Assembly (NCBI RefSeq): GCF_000719975.1 | Contig: NZ_JOIJ01000009.1 | Span: forward strand, 124,001-188,000 | Reading direction: 5' to 3' | DNA: 64,000 nucleotides | Origin: Prauserella rugosa | GTDB taxonomy: Bacteria > Actinomycetota > Actinomycetes > Mycobacteriales > Pseudonocardiaceae | Shown: one piece after another, positions 54,067 through 63,776 of the stretch | How positions within the stretch are numbered: the first letter of the stretch is position 1 | Layout of the letters: each line of letters opens with the position of its first letter | Made by a program: the position numbers and the translations under genes | The notes under the pieces: generated by a model | Seen by the model: only the letters and a program-made list of their open reading frames with translations | Told to the model about the DNA's origin: nothing | Databases searched by the model: none

Positions 54067-54081
54067 AAGTCACCGGTGTCA
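54067..54081. promoter_or_regulatory. LacI-type operator 3
   Basis: AAGTCACCGGTGTCA matches operator 2 at 13 of 15 positions or better and lies between the divergent kinase-phosphatase and FGGY kinase genes. Confidence 0.7.
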
Positions 54082-54090
54082 TGGGCTGTC

Positions 54091-54105
54091 ATGTCACCGG
54101 AGTCA
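54091..54105. promoter_or_regulatory. LacI-type operator 4
   Basis: ATGTCACCGGAGTCA begins 24 bp after operator 3, the same spacing as operators 1 and 2. It is 24 bp before the FGGY kinase start. Confidence 0.65.
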
Positions 54106-54129
54106 TGAGACGTGGGAAGGGGCGGGCCG

Positions 54130-55473
54130 ATGAGCGGCGCCCTCGTGGCGGGGATCGACCTCGGAAGCACCAACCTCAAGATGCTGGTCGTCGACGATGC
54201 GGGCACGGAGGTGGCGCTGGAACAGTTGCCGACGCCGTGGCGGCACGGGCCCGGCGGCACGACCGATCTGCCCACCGACAGACTGCGCGGGGCGCTGCAT
54301 CGCTTGGTGGAGGGTGCCGCGGAGCAGGTAGCCGCCCGCGGCGGTGGCCGGATCGACGCGGTCGCGGTGTCGGGGATGGGGGAGAGCGGCGTTCTGCTGG
54401 ACGGCGCCGGTGAGGTCGTCGCGCCGGCGTTCGCGTGGTTCGATCCACGCGGCGGAGAGCAGGTCCGTGCCTTTCCCGCCGCCATCCGCTCGGAGTTCGC
54501 CGGACGAACCGGGCTGCCGTTGGGGTCACAGACCTCCGCGGCCAAGCTCGCGTACTTGCGTGACGGTGGGGTGCGCCTGCCGGGGCTGCGCTGGCTCAAC
54601 CTTCCGGAGTTCGCCGCGACGGTGCTGGGCGGCCGCCCGTCGTCGGAGGCGTCGCTGACCTCGCGCACCGGCCTGCTCGACCAGGACACGGGCGCGCCCT
54701 GGGAGGAAATGCTGGCCGAACTCGGCGCGGACGGCGGACTGCTGGCGCCGATCGAGGATGCCGGTACCGATCTCGGCGCGGTGTCGGCGGAGTTCCCCGC
54801 GACGGTGGCCGGGGCGCGGATCGCCGTCGCCGGACACGATCACCTCGTCGCCGCGGAAGCCGACGGGCCGATCCGTCCCGGGCACTACCACGTGTCGATG
54901 GGTACGGCCGAGGTCCTGCTGCGGGTGATCGACGAACCGCTCGGCTACGCGGCCCGCACCCGCCTGGCCGGGCGGCTGATCAACGAGGTGCGCCACGTCT
55001 CCGGCGGCAAGCACGTCCTCGTCGCCGGCGTGAAGACCGGCCTGCTGCTGCGGCGGGCGATGCAGACGTTCGGCATTACCGACAGCGAGGGCCGGGACCG
55101 GCTGGACGAGGCCGTGATGGAACTGCCGTACGAGGGCGCGCTGCCAGAAGGAGGTCTCGAGGTCTCCGGCGCCCGCAACGACGACGGCGACCTCGCCGTG
55201 ACCGTACGCACCGACGGCGCAGGCCCGGCCGAACTGTTCGGTGCCGTGCTGCGGCACAGCAACGACGAGATCCGAACGCTCGTCGCGGCGCTGGATGCGG
55301 AGGTGCCCGCGGCGACCTCGGCGACGCTCACCGGCGGATGGGCGGGCATGCGCAGCGTGCAGCGGGCCCGCGCTCACGTGCTGCCACAACTGACCGTCTC
55401 GGCGCGCACGCAGGAGACGGCATTCGGCGCGGCCCGTATCGCGGCGGGCCTGCTTCCCGCCGCCGCGGCGTGA
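54130..55473 (+). CDS. FGGY-family sugar kinase
   Basis: The 447-aa kinase has the N-terminal phosphate-binding motif AGIDLGSTNLKMLVVD, the sugar-contact segment SGMGESG and FAWFDPR, the catalytic-type Asp in VAGHDHLVAAEAD, and the C-terminal ATP-site block ATLTGGWAGM with AFGAARIAAGLL. FGGY enzymes phosphorylate ketoses and polyols. The spacing of motifs does not let me choose a sugar. GGAAGGGGC lies upstream of the ATG. It is followed by the aldolase gene, so it probably makes a ketose phosphate that the aldolase splits. Confidence 0.9.
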   Translation: MSGALVAGIDLGSTNLKMLVVDDAGTEVALEQLPTPWRHGPGGTTDLPTDRLRGALHRLVEGAAEQVAARGGGRIDAVAVSGMGESGVLLDGAGEVVAPAFAWFDPRGGEQVRAFPAAIRSEFAGRTGLPLGSQTSAAKLAYLRDGGVRLPGLRWLNLPEFAATVLGGRPSSEASLTSRTGLLDQDTGAPWEEMLAELGADGGLLAPIEDAGTDLGAVSAEFPATVAGARIAVAGHDHLVAAEADGPIRPGHYHVSMGTAEVLLRVIDEPLGYAARTRLAGRLINEVRHVSGGKHVLVAGVKTGLLLRRAMQTFGITDSEGRDRLDEAVMELPYEGALPEGGLEVSGARNDDGDLAVTVRTDGAGPAELFGAVLRHSNDEIRTLVAALDAEVPAATSATLTGGWAGMRSVQRARAHVLPQLTVSARTQETAFGAARIAAGLLPAAAA

Positions 55474-55511
55474 CACAGGCACACCTGGGACCCACAACAC
55501 AGGAGGAACGA

Positions 55512-56396
55512 ATGAACACCCTGACCACACCCGAACGCCGCGGGCTGGCGGCGATCAGCACCGACGAGGGACGCATGCTGATCGTCGCGGCGGATCAGCG
55601 CAACGGGATGAAGAAGGCGATGGACGACGCGCCGGACGGTCCCGATGGCATCAGCACCGAAGGACTGGCGGCCGCGAAGGCCGACCTCGTGCGGCACCTG
55701 GCGAACGAGGCACCGGCGATCCTGCTCGACGCCGAGGTCGCGCTGCCGGGTGTCGTGGACGACGGCGTTCTGGCACGCGACACGGGTTTGGTCGTGGGCA
55801 TGGACGCCTCGGGATACGAAACGATCGACGGCCTGCGCTACACCCGGTACGTGCCGGGGGTGACGGCACGCCGCGTGCGGGATCTCGGCGGAGACGTGGC
55901 GAAAATGCTGTTCTACACCCGTCCGGACCGGCAGGGGCTCGACTCCGACGTCGCACAGCAGATCCGGGACCTGGTGCAGGCCTGCGAGGCCGAGGGTCTG
56001 CTACTGATCGTCGAATTGCTGACCTACCGGCTGGAGGATGAGTCCGAGGAGGACTACGCGGCGGCGTTCCCCGGCCTGGTGGCAGGCGGCGCGAAGCTGG
56101 CGGTGGAATGCGGCGCGAAGGTGCTGAAGCTCCAGTACCCCGGCTCGGCCGAGGCGTGCGCGACGGTGACCGAGGCGGCGGCAGGCGTGCCCTGGGCGGT
56201 GCTGTCTGCCGGGGTGGACCACGAGACGTTCGTCGGCCAGGTGAAGGTCGCGGTCGACAACGGCGCGGGCGGTGCCATGGCTGGCCGATCGCTGTGGAAG
56301 GACAGCCTGTCGGTCGACGGCGAGGTGCGGCGGGAACGGCTCACCGGACGGGCGCTGCCCCGACTGCGCGAGCTCGAGACGATCGTCAACGGCTGA
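55512..56396 (+). CDS. Class I aldolase of the LacD/YihT type
   Basis: The 294-aa protein resembles tagatose-1,6-bisphosphate and sulfofructose-1-phosphate aldolases. LIVAADQRNGMKKAM near the start, LLDAEVALPG, VAKMLFYTRPD with Lys131 and GAKVLKLQYPGS with Lys206, the likely Schiff-base lysine, are visible. It should cleave a ketose (bis)phosphate to dihydroxyacetone phosphate and an aldehyde. AGGAGG lies 5 nt before the ATG. It ends the FGGY kinase operon. The true substrate is undefined. Confidence 0.85.
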   Translation: MNTLTTPERRGLAAISTDEGRMLIVAADQRNGMKKAMDDAPDGPDGISTEGLAAAKADLVRHLANEAPAILLDAEVALPGVVDDGVLARDTGLVVGMDASGYETIDGLRYTRYVPGVTARRVRDLGGDVAKMLFYTRPDRQGLDSDVAQQIRDLVQACEAEGLLLIVELLTYRLEDESEEDYAAAFPGLVAGGAKLAVECGAKVLKLQYPGSAEACATVTEAAAGVPWAVLSAGVDHETFVGQVKVAVDNGAGGAMAGRSLWKDSLSVDGEVRRERLTGRALPRLRELETIVNG

Positions 56397-56401
56397 ACCG
56401 T

Positions 56402-56436
56402 CCGTGGGCGGGGCGCGGTGCGCGCCCTGCCCACGG
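56402..56436. terminator. Bidirectional terminator after the aldolase gene
   Basis: A 16-bp stem (CCGTGGGCGGGGCGCG with CGCGCCCTGCCCACGG, one G-U) with a GTG loop separates the aldolase gene and the convergent KamA gene. Confidence 0.75.
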
Positions 56437-56446
56437 CGGCGCGGCG

Positions 56447-57868
56447 TCAGACCTGCTCACTCCACCAGTGCCGGCCCTGTTCGGGCAGCGTGGAGATCGG
56501 GTCGTAGTACGGGTATCGCCGGTCGAGCGCCTCGGGATCGTCGAGTTCGATGCCGGTGCGGTAGTTCTTCGTCCAGTACGAGATGCCGCGCTCGCGGTCG
56601 TACTCGGCGAGCTGGTGCACCCACCGCTTGCCGACGTAGGGAACGTCGCAGACGATCCGCGGTGTGGCGTACCCGGGGAGGTAACCCATGATCGCGTGCT
56701 GGAGTTCCTGGGCCTCCCACACGGCCAGCCGCCAGTGTTCGGCGTTGGGGATCATGTCGCACATGTAGAAGTAGTACGGCAGGATGTTCGCCTCTCCCTG
56801 CAGCGCGAAACACAGATCCAGCAGATCGGCCGGAGTGCTGTTGACGCCGCGCATGAGTACGCCCTGGTTCCGCACGTCGCGCACCCCGACCTCGAGTGCC
56901 GTCCGCGCGGCCTCGGCCACCAACGGGGTCACCGACTGCACGTGGTTGACGTGCGTGTGGATGGCGAGGTTGACGCCGCGCCGCCGCGCCGTACCGGCGA
57001 CGCGCTCCAGTCCTTCGACGACCTTCGGCTGCAGCCAGTGCTGCGGCAACCCGGCCAGCGCCTTCGTCGCGAGCCGCACGTCGCGCACCGTCTCGATCTC
57101 GAGCAGCCGCATGAGGAACGCCTCGAGCTGGTGCCACGGCACGTTCGCCACGTCGCCACCGGAGACGACCACGTCCCGCACGCCCGGCGTCCGCTTGAGG
57201 TAGTCGATCATCGCGTCCTGCCGGTCGACCGGTTTGAGCTCGAGCTTGTGCTTGTCGATCTGCTCGGTCGAGTTGCCCACGAGATCCATGCGGGTGCAGT
57301 GCCCGCAGTACTGGGGACAGGTGGAGAGCAGCTCGGCCAGCACCTTGGTGGGGTAGCGGTGGGTCAGCCCCTCGACGACCCACATCTCCGCCTCGTGCAG
57401 CGAATCGCGCTCGGAATGCGGATGGCTCGGCCACTGCGGGTCGCGGTCGCTGCGCACCGGAAGCATGTACCGGCGGATCGGATCGGCGTAGAGCTCCTCG
57501 GTGACCTTCTGCGGATCCGTGCCCGCGTGCGGAGCCATCGTGTTGAGCATCTGGGGCGGCAGGAGCATCGACATCGTGGCCATGTCCCGCTGATCGGCGG
57601 CGAGGTCGTCGAAGAACCGGTCCTCGACCAGATCGCCCACCACCGCGCGCAGCTGTTTGAGGTTGCGCACGCAGTGCACCCGCTGCCACTGCGCGTCACG
57701 CCATTCGGCCTCGGTGACGTCCCGCCAGCCGGGGAAGCGGCGCCAGTCGGGTTCGACCAGCTCGGCCCTCCGGTAGTCGTACGGCTGCTCGATGCCGGTC
57801 TCGTCCCCGTGCGAGCGCGTGGACGCCCGGTCGGCCGACTCCTGAGCAGACTCCTGGATCGCAGTCAC
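56447..57868 (-). CDS. kamA: KamA-family radical SAM aminomutase
   Basis: The 473-aa enzyme has the radical SAM cluster motif CPQYCGHC (Cys184, 188, 191) and SGGDV for SAM binding. The C-terminal part has MCDM (Asp371) and VCDVPYVGK (Asp408, Lys414). By my recollection these match the two Asp that bind the substrate amine and the PLP lysine of lysine 2,3-aminomutase, though the usual PGGGGK loop is changed to PYVGK and is one residue shorter. It probably moves an alpha-amino group to the beta position of lysine or a similar amino acid. GAGGAG lies before the GTG at 57868. No beta-lysine acetyltransferase gene is adjacent. Confidence 0.85.
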   Translation of the reverse strand: MTAIQESAQESADRASTRSHGDETGIEQPYDYRRAELVEPDWRRFPGWRDVTEAEWRDAQWQRVHCVRNLKQLRAVVGDLVEDRFFDDLAADQRDMATMSMLLPPQMLNTMAPHAGTDPQKVTEELYADPIRRYMLPVRSDRDPQWPSHPHSERDSLHEAEMWVVEGLTHRYPTKVLAELLSTCPQYCGHCTRMDLVGNSTEQIDKHKLELKPVDRQDAMIDYLKRTPGVRDVVVSGGDVANVPWHQLEAFLMRLLEIETVRDVRLATKALAGLPQHWLQPKVVEGLERVAGTARRRGVNLAIHTHVNHVQSVTPLVAEAARTALEVGVRDVRNQGVLMRGVNSTPADLLDLCFALQGEANILPYYFYMCDMIPNAEHWRLAVWEAQELQHAIMGYLPGYATPRIVCDVPYVGKRWVHQLAEYDRERGISYWTKNYRTGIELDDPEALDRRYPYYDPISTLPEQGRHWWSEQV

Positions 57869-57967
57869 TTCTGCTCCTCATGTCGCGGTCAACGTAGAAA
57901 ATATCCTGTCATATCGAGGATCGGATGCAAATATTCTCGTCTATGTGGGCGTGGCACACTGCCGGAC

Positions 57968-59608
57968 GTGACGAGTTCTTCCACCTCCTCATCCGCCTCG
58001 TCCGCCCGGCGCGGGCACACCACGCTTCTCGTCGGCGGGCACATCCACACCCCCGCCTCGAGCGACGCCACGGCGATAGCCGTCACGGACGGGATCGTGG
58101 TGTGGGTCGGGCAGGACGGGCCGGGACGGGCGCTGCATCCCGACGCGGAGGTCGTCGACCTCGACGGCGCCTTCGTCACGCCGGGGTTCGTCGACGCCCA
58201 CGTGCACGCCACCAACACGGGCCTGCACCTCGACGGCGTCGACCTGGCGGCCGCGCGCGACGCGGGCGACCTGCTCGCGGCGGTGCGCTCGGCCGCCCGG
58301 CCGGGCCAGGTGCTCATCGCCCACGGCTGGGACGAGACACGCTGGAGCCACCCGCGGCTGCCGAGCCGCGCGGAGATCGACGAGGCCGCGGGCGGAGCCC
58401 CGGTCTACCTGAGCCGCGTGGACGTGCATTCGGCGCTCGTGTCGAGCGCGCTGGCCGATCTCGCGCCCGGCGTGACCGACCTGCCGGGCTGGTCCGACGA
58501 CGGGCCCGTCACCCGCGAGGCACACAGCGCCGTCATCGCCGCGTCCCGCGCGGCGGTGACGCCGGAGCACCGCAGGCGGGTGCAGGAGACGTTCCTGCGC
58601 ACAGCCGCCTCACTCGGCATCGTGTCGGTGCACGAGAACGCCGCGCCGGGCATCTCCAGCGAGGAGGACCTGGCCGGCCTCATCGAGCTCGGCACGCGGC
58701 CGGACCTGCCGGAGGTCGTCGGCTACTGGGGTGCGACGGGACAGGACGCACTGGCCGTGGCGCGGCGCATCGGCGCCCGCGGCCTCGCGGGCGACCTGCT
58801 CGCCGACGGGGCGCTCGGTTCCCGCACCGCCGCGTTGCACGAGCCGTACACCGACGCCCCGGCGACCACCGGTAACCGCTACCTCGACGCCGCGCAGATC
58901 GCCGAGCACGTCGTGCTGTGCACCGAGGCCGGGATGCAGGCCGGTTTCCACGTCATCGGTGACGCCGGCGTCAGCGAGGTGGTCGAGGGCTTCCGCCTGG
59001 CCGAGAAGGAGGTCGGCAGGCGCGCGCTCGTGGGCGGCAAACACCGGCTGGAACACGTCGAGATGGTCGATGCCGACCAGGCCGCGGTCCTGGCGGGATA
59101 CAACGTCGCCGCCTCGATGCAACCCCTGTTCGACGCGCACTGGGGCGGCACGGACGGCATGTACGCCACGCGCCTGGGTGCCGACCGGGCCGCGGGGCTC
59201 AACCCGTTCTCCACGCTGGCCGCGGCGGGCGTCCCGCTGGCATTCGGTTCGGACGCTCCCGTGACACCGTTGGCGCCCTGGGAGAGCGTGCGTGCGGCGG
59301 TGCACCACCGCACGGCCGGGTCGGGGATCTCACCGCGGGCCGCGTTCAACGCGCACACCCGCGGTGGCCACCGCGCCGCCGGTGCCGACGACGGCATCAC
59401 CGGCACGCTCGTGCCGGGCGCACCCGCGCACTACGCCGTGTGGGAACCGGTCGAGCTGGTCGTGTCGGCCCCGGACAACCGGGTGCAGCGTTGGTCGACC
59501 GACCCGCGCGCCCGCGTTCCGGGGCTGCCGCCGCTCGAGCCCGGAGCCCCGTTGCCGACGTGCCTGCGCACGGTGCGCCACGGTGAGGTCATCCACTCCC
59601 GTGACTGA
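57968..59608 (+). CDS. YtcJ-like amidohydrolase
   Basis: The 546-aa protein is a metal-dependent hydrolase of the amidohydrolase-3 group: GFVDAHVHATNTG carries the HxH ligands, HENAAPGI a further His, FHVIGDAGVSEVVEG and HRLEHVEMV later metal ligands, and FGSDAPVTPLAPWESVRAAVHH the closing Asp. The hydrolysed bond and substrate are unknown. The start is GTG at 57968; the frame extends far upstream but that part is antisense to kamA. CACACT about 8 nt upstream may be a -10. Its stop overlaps the lnt start, so the two and ppm1 likely form an operon. Confidence 0.88.
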   Translation: MTSSSTSSSASSARRGHTTLLVGGHIHTPASSDATAIAVTDGIVVWVGQDGPGRALHPDAEVVDLDGAFVTPGFVDAHVHATNTGLHLDGVDLAAARDAGDLLAAVRSAARPGQVLIAHGWDETRWSHPRLPSRAEIDEAAGGAPVYLSRVDVHSALVSSALADLAPGVTDLPGWSDDGPVTREAHSAVIAASRAAVTPEHRRRVQETFLRTAASLGIVSVHENAAPGISSEEDLAGLIELGTRPDLPEVVGYWGATGQDALAVARRIGARGLAGDLLADGALGSRTAALHEPYTDAPATTGNRYLDAAQIAEHVVLCTEAGMQAGFHVIGDAGVSEVVEGFRLAEKEVGRRALVGGKHRLEHVEMVDADQAAVLAGYNVAASMQPLFDAHWGGTDGMYATRLGADRAAGLNPFSTLAAAGVPLAFGSDAPVTPLAPWESVRAAVHHRTAGSGISPRAAFNAHTRGGHRAAGADDGITGTLVPGAPAHYAVWEPVELVVSAPDNRVQRWSTDPRARVPGLPPLEPGAPLPTCLRTVRHGEVIHSRD

Positions 59609-61232
59609 ATCCGTCCCCCCGAGCAGTGCGGTCCGTGCCCAGGACCCGTCCGACGTCCCGGCCGGTGGCGACGCCGCAGCACCAGCTCCGCGACGTCGCC
59701 GGGCGCTACCGGTGGCCGTGCGCCTGGCCGCGGCGGCGGCCTCCGGCGTGGTGCTGTTCCTCAGCTTCGCGCCGCGGCCGCTGTGGTGGTTGGCGCCACT
59801 GGCCTTCGCCGGTCTGGGCCTCACGGTTCGGGGCAGGCGCACCTGGGGCAGCGCCGGATACGGCTTCGTCTTCGGATTGACGTTCAACCTGCTGCACCTG
59901 CTGTGGATCGAGGACTTCCTCGGGGTCGACTTCGGACCGTGGCCGTGGCTGGCGCTGTCGGGTGTTCTCGCGCTCTACGTCGCGCTCGCGTGCGCATTGC
60001 TGCCGTGGGTGTCGCGCCTTCCCGTGGCACCGGTGTGGATGGCGCTGGTGTTCCTGCTGCAGGAGTTCGCGCGGTCACGATGGCCCGCCAACGGTTTCCC
60101 GTGGGGGCGCATCGGGTTCAGCCAGCCCGAGGGCGCCTTCACCCCGCTCGCCTCGCTCGGCGGTGCGCCGCTCGTCGGCCTGGCCGTGGTGACGTGCGGG
60201 TTCGGCATGGCCGGGCTGATCACGTGCCTGCGCCTGCGCCCGGCCCTGCCGGCCGTGTTGCGGGCCTCCGCCGTGGCGCTGGTGCCGTTGCTGCTCGGCC
60301 TCGTGCTCCGGCCCACCGTCGGCACCGAGGCGGAGAACGGCACCCGGTCGGTCGCGATCGTGCAGGGCAACGCGCCGAACGTCGGCATCCAGCTCCTGGG
60401 CCAACGCGAGACACTGCGGGCCAACACCCTCTCCGAGAGCGCCCGCCTGGCTCAGCGAATCGACGACGGCGAGGTGCCGCGACCCGATCTGGTCGTCTGG
60501 CCCGAGACGGCCGTCGACATCACCGGGGGCCACGACCCCGAGGTGGACCGTGCGGTCGCCGACCTCGGAGTACCGACGCTGGTCGGTTCGCTGTACCGCG
60601 GCGCGAACGGCAAGACCGACAACGCGGTCGTCACGTGGCGACCCGGCGAGGGTCCCGGCGACCGCTACGCCAAGCAGGAGCTCGTGCCGTTCGCCGAGTA
60701 CGTGCCGATGCGGCCGATCGCGAGCTGGTTCAGTCCTTTCGTCGGCAACACGCGCGACATGAGGTGGGGCACCGAGGCCGGGGTGACCGACGTCGCAGGC
60801 ACGCGGGTCGGGCTCGCGATCTGCTACGAGGCCGCCTACGACTACCCGTCCCGGGACGCGGTCGACGCGGGCGCCCAGCTCATCGTGCTGCCGACCAACA
60901 ACGCGTGGTTCGGCGACGGCGAGATGACCTATCAGCAGCTGGCGATGGCGCGGGTCCGCGCGGTCGAGCACGGACGTGCCGTGGTGGTCGCGGCCACGAG
61001 TGGGGTCAGTGCCGTCGTCCAGCCGGACGGTACGGTCACGCGCCACACGGACATGTACGAGGCGACGTCCCTGGTGGCCGACGTGCCGCTGCGGACGACG
61101 ACTACGCTGGCGGACCGGCTCGGGGCCTGGACCGAGTACGTTCTGGTGGGGGCCGGTGTGGCCGCGGCGATCACCGGGATCGTCCTCGGCCGGCGTCGTG
61201 GCGCCGCGGGCGGAGCCGACCGGACCCGGTGA
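59601..61232 (+). CDS. lnt: Apolipoprotein N-acyltransferase Lnt
   Basis: The 543-aa integral membrane enzyme adds the third acyl chain to lipoproteins. N-terminal helices span about residues 35-215, and the nitrilase-like domain has the triad in VWPETAV (Glu), [10 protein letters not shown] (Lys) and [10 protein letters not shown] (Cys). [27 protein letters not shown] is typical of Lnt. The GTG at 59601 overlaps the amidohydrolase stop. Lnt with ppm1 downstream recalls mycobacteria, where the two functions may be fused or adjacent. Several lipoproteins in this window would be its substrates. Confidence 0.95.
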   Translation: MTESVPPSSAVRAQDPSDVPAGGDAAAPAPRRRRALPVAVRLAAAAASGVVLFLSFAPRPLWWLAPLAFAGLGLTVRGRRTWGSAGYGFVFGLTFNLLHLLWIEDFLGVDFGPWPWLALSGVLALYVALACALLPWVSRLPVAPVWMALVFLLQEFARSRWPANGFPWGRIGFSQPEGAFTPLASLGGAPLVGLAVVTCGFGMAGLITCLRLRPALPAVLRASAVALVPLLLGLVLRPTVGTEAENGTRSVAIVQGNAPNVGIQLLGQRETLRANTLSESARLAQRIDDGEVPRPDLVVWPETAVDITGGHDPEVDRAVADLGVPTLVGSLYRGANGKTDNAVVTWRPGEGPGDRYAKQELVPFAEYVPMRPIASWFSPFVGNTRDMRWGTEAGVTDVAGTRVGLAICYEAAYDYPSRDAVDAGAQLIVLPTNNAWFGDGEMTYQQLAMARVRAVEHGRAVVVAATSGVSAVVQPDGTVTRHTDMYEATSLVADVPLRTTTTLADRLGAWTEYVLVGAGVAAAITGIVLGRRRGAAGGADRTR

Positions 61233-61251
61233 CACGAAGCGGGCCCGCAGT

Positions 61252-61297
61252 GAACGGGCCCGGAGAGAACGGGCCCGGAGAGAACGGGCCCCGGAAA
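61252..61297. repeat. 15-bp tandem repeat between lnt and ppm1
   Basis: GAACGGGCCCGGAGA occurs twice exactly, then once with a one-base insertion. A GTG at 61249 in frame with ppm1 would translate it as Asn-Gly-Pro-Gly-Glu units; the insertion would need to be compatible with the frame, which it is in the long frame I read. Confidence 0.8.
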
Positions 61298-61318
61298 GAA
61301 CGGACACAGGGGAGCAGC

Positions 61319-62083
61319 ATGGCCGAGGACACGCACAGGGGTACGACGGAACCTGTGCTGGTGATCATCCCGACGTACAACGAGCGGGACAACCTCGCGC
61401 CCCTCCTGCGACGTCTGCACGAGCACGTGCCCGATGCCGGCGTGCTCGTGGTCGACGACGGCAGCCCGGACGGCACCGGCGACCTCGCCGACGAGATCGC
61501 CGCCGACGACGAACACGTCCACGTGCTGCACCGTACGGAGAAGGCCGGGCTTGGCGCGGCCTACATCGCCGGTTTCCGGTGGGGGCTCGAACGTGACTAC
61601 GCGACGCTGGTGGAGATGGACGCCGACGGATCGCACGCCCCCGAGGACCTGCCGCGGCTGCTGGCTGCGCTCGACGAGTCGGACCTGGTCATCGGTTCGC
61701 GCTACGTGCCCGGTGGTGCGCTGGTCAACTGGCCGAAGCGCAGGGAGGTCCTGTCCCGTGGTGCGAACCTGTATTCGCGCCTCGCACTGGGCGTTCCGGT
61801 GAACGACATGACCGCGGGCTTCCGGGCCTACCGGGCGCGCGTGCTGGCCACGTTGCCACTCAAGGACGTGGTGTCGGCCGGCTACTGCTTCCAGATCGAC
61901 CTGACCCTGCGGACTGCGCAGGCCGGTTTCGACATCGTCGAGGTGCCGATCACGTTCACCGAACGGGAGATCGGCACGTCCAAGATGGACGGATCGATCA
62001 TCGGGGAGGCGATGGTGCGGGTCGCGCAGTGGGGCGCGGCACGTCGCCTGGGTCAGCTGCGCAGGCTGTTGCTGCGGCGATGA
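61319..62083 (+). CDS. ppm1: Polyprenol-phosphate mannosyltransferase Ppm1
   Basis: The 254-aa GT2 glycosyltransferase has [40 protein letters not shown] with the metal-binding Asp motif, and [15 protein letters not shown]. It should move mannose from GDP-mannose to polyprenyl phosphate at the inner face of the membrane, giving the donor for lipomannan and protein mannosylation. It has no C-terminal membrane anchor; Lnt encoded upstream may hold it at the membrane, as known in mycobacteria. GGGGAGCAGC lies before the ATG. The stop overlaps the dehydratase gene start. Confidence 0.93.
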   Translation: MAEDTHRGTTEPVLVIIPTYNERDNLAPLLRRLHEHVPDAGVLVVDDGSPDGTGDLADEIAADDEHVHVLHRTEKAGLGAAYIAGFRWGLERDYATLVEMDADGSHAPEDLPRLLAALDESDLVIGSRYVPGGALVNWPKRREVLSRGANLYSRLALGVPVNDMTAGFRAYRARVLATLPLKDVVSAGYCFQIDLTLRTAQAGFDIVEVPITFTEREIGTSKMDGSIIGEAMVRVAQWGAARRLGQLRRLLLRR

Positions 62084-63060
62084 CCGACCACCCGACGATC
62101 ACCCGTTCCGATGTGGACGCCGCCGCGCGCAGGATCGACGGCCGGGTCCGCCGGACCCCGGTGTTGCCCGCCGACGACGGCGAGTTCGGCAGCGAATCCC
62201 CCAGTGAACGCAGCAGTCCCGGGTTCACCTGGTTCAAACTCGAGCAGCTCCAGCACACCGGCTCGTTCAAGGCGCGCGGCGCGTTCAACCGCGTACTCGC
62301 TGCGGCCGAGGGCGGGCGGCTGACCGACGCGGGCGTGGTCGCCGCATCGGGCGGCAACGCGGGCCTGGCGGTGGCGCACGCCGCAGCCACCCAGGGCGTT
62401 CCCGCACGGGTGTACGTGCCCGAGACGGCACCGGCGGTGAAACTCGCCAAACTCGCCGAGCTCGGCGCCACGGTCGTCACGGTCGGCAGCAAGTACGCCG
62501 ACGCCTACCGCGTCGCGGTCGAGCACACCGCCGACACCGGCGCACTGTTCTGTCACGCCTACGACCAACCGGAGATTTGCGCGGGACAGGGCACGCTCGG
62601 CCGCGAGTTCACCGATCAGGTCGCAGGCGGGCTCGACACGGTGCTGGTGGCCGTCGGCGGAGGCGGGCTGATGGCCGGCGTGGCCGCCGCGCTCGAGGGC
62701 GAGGCCGACGTGGTCGCCATCGAACCGGCGACGATCCCGACGCTCCACACGGCTTTGCGCCACGGAGGACCCGTGGACGTCGACGTCTCCGGCGTGGCCG
62801 CGGACTCCCTGGGTGCCACGCACATCGGGGAGATCGCCTTCGACGTCGCCCGCCGGACCGGGGTGCGTTCCGTGCTCGTCGACGACGCCGACGTCGTCAC
62901 CGCGCGCGCTCGGCTGTGGAAGCGGTATCGGGTGGCCGTCGAGCACGGCACGGCGGCCGCGTACGCCGCGCTGCTGTCCAGCGCCTACCGGCCGGACCGC
63001 GGCGAGCGGGTCGGCGTCGTCCTGTGTGGCGGCAACACCGATCCGGCCGATCTGGCGTAG
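62080..63060 (+). CDS. Threonine/serine dehydratase-like PLP enzyme
   Basis: The 326-aa fold-type II PLP enzyme has [17 protein letters not shown] with the PLP lysine near residue 66, [14 protein letters not shown] (phosphate contacts), [11 protein letters not shown] and VLCGGNTD. It should deaminate L-threonine or L-serine to the 2-oxo acid. There is no ACT domain, so it is the catabolic, not the feedback-regulated, form. The ATG at 62080 overlaps the ppm1 stop. Confidence 0.9.
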   Translation: MTDHPTITRSDVDAAARRIDGRVRRTPVLPADDGEFGSESPSERSSPGFTWFKLEQLQHTGSFKARGAFNRVLAAAEGGRLTDAGVVAASGGNAGLAVAHAAATQGVPARVYVPETAPAVKLAKLAELGATVVTVGSKYADAYRVAVEHTADTGALFCHAYDQPEICAGQGTLGREFTDQVAGGLDTVLVAVGGGGLMAGVAAALEGEADVVAIEPATIPTLHTALRHGGPVDVDVSGVAADSLGATHIGEIAFDVARRTGVRSVLVDDADVVTARARLWKRYRVAVEHGTAAAYAALLSSAYRPDRGERVGVVLCGGNTDPADLA

Positions 63061-63117
63061 ACCGAGCGCCTCGGACGATCGCGCCACCCGCGCTCCGAAC
63101 CTCTCAAGTCGGTACAC

Positions 63118-63741
63118 CTACCGGAGAGCGTTGGTGAGCATGCCGATGCCGAGCGTCGCCATGATCACCGCGATGAGGCCGTCGAGGATGCGCCATGAGC
63201 GCCGGCGGGTGAACAGCCCGCTCAGCAGGCGGGCGCCGTAGCCGAGCGCGGTGAACCACAGCAGGCTGCCGAGAGCCGCCCCAGCGGCGAACCACCAGCG
63301 CAGGTCTCCGAAGCCGTTGCCCACGGAGCCGAGCATCAGCACCGTGTCGAGGTAGACGTGCGGGTTCAGCCAGGTCAGGGCCAGGCACGTCGCCGCGACG
63401 GCGCGCCGACCACGCGTGGTGGCGTTCTCGGACATCGGCATGGCCGAAGGGTTCAGCGCCCGGCGCGCGGCCAGCGCCGCGTAGGTGAGCAGGAACGCGC
63501 TGCCCAGGATCGCGACGACCGTGAGGGCCGCAGGCCACAGGCGGACCACACCACCGACCCCCGCGATGCCGAGTCCGATGAGGACGACGTCGGACAGGGC
63601 GCAGATGGCGACGACGGCGGCGACGTGCTCGCGCAGGATTCCCTGGCGCAGCACGAAGGCGTTCTGCGCCCCGATGGCGACGATGAGTGCGAGCCCGGTG
63701 CCGAGGCCGGCGGCGAGGGCGGTCGTGAGTGTCCCGTTCAC
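63118..63741 (-). CDS. LysE/ArgO-family amino-acid exporter
   Basis: The 207-aa membrane protein has six hydrophobic segments with the family blocks GLALIVAIGAQNAFVLRQGI, CALSDVVLIGLGIAG and LTWLNPHVYLDTVLMLG. It should export basic amino acids such as lysine or arginine. It is divergent from a LysR-type gene with which it forms the classical lysE-lysG or argO-argP pair. AGGAGG lies near the ATG (minus strand). Confidence 0.93.
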   Translation of the reverse strand: MNGTLTTALAAGLGTGLALIVAIGAQNAFVLRQGILREHVAAVVAICALSDVVLIGLGIAGVGGVVRLWPAALTVVAILGSAFLLTYAALAARRALNPSAMPMSENATTRGRRAVAATCLALTWLNPHVYLDTVLMLGSVGNGFGDLRWWFAAGAALGSLLWFTALGYGARLLSGLFTRRRSWRILDGLIAVIMATLGIGMLTNALR

Positions 63742-63776
63742 GGCTTCGAAGTTAGGAGGACCGCGGAGAACATTCC

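Noticed and set aside
55512..56396. Aldolase as proof of sulfoquinovose breakdown
   Set aside because: LacD and YihT types are too alike to separate here, and no sulfoquinovosidase, isomerase or PfkB-type kinase gene is present.
56108..57967. Open frame running into the amidohydrolase gene from far upstream
   Set aside because: It is antisense to kamA and has no ribosome site; the conserved protein begins near 57968.
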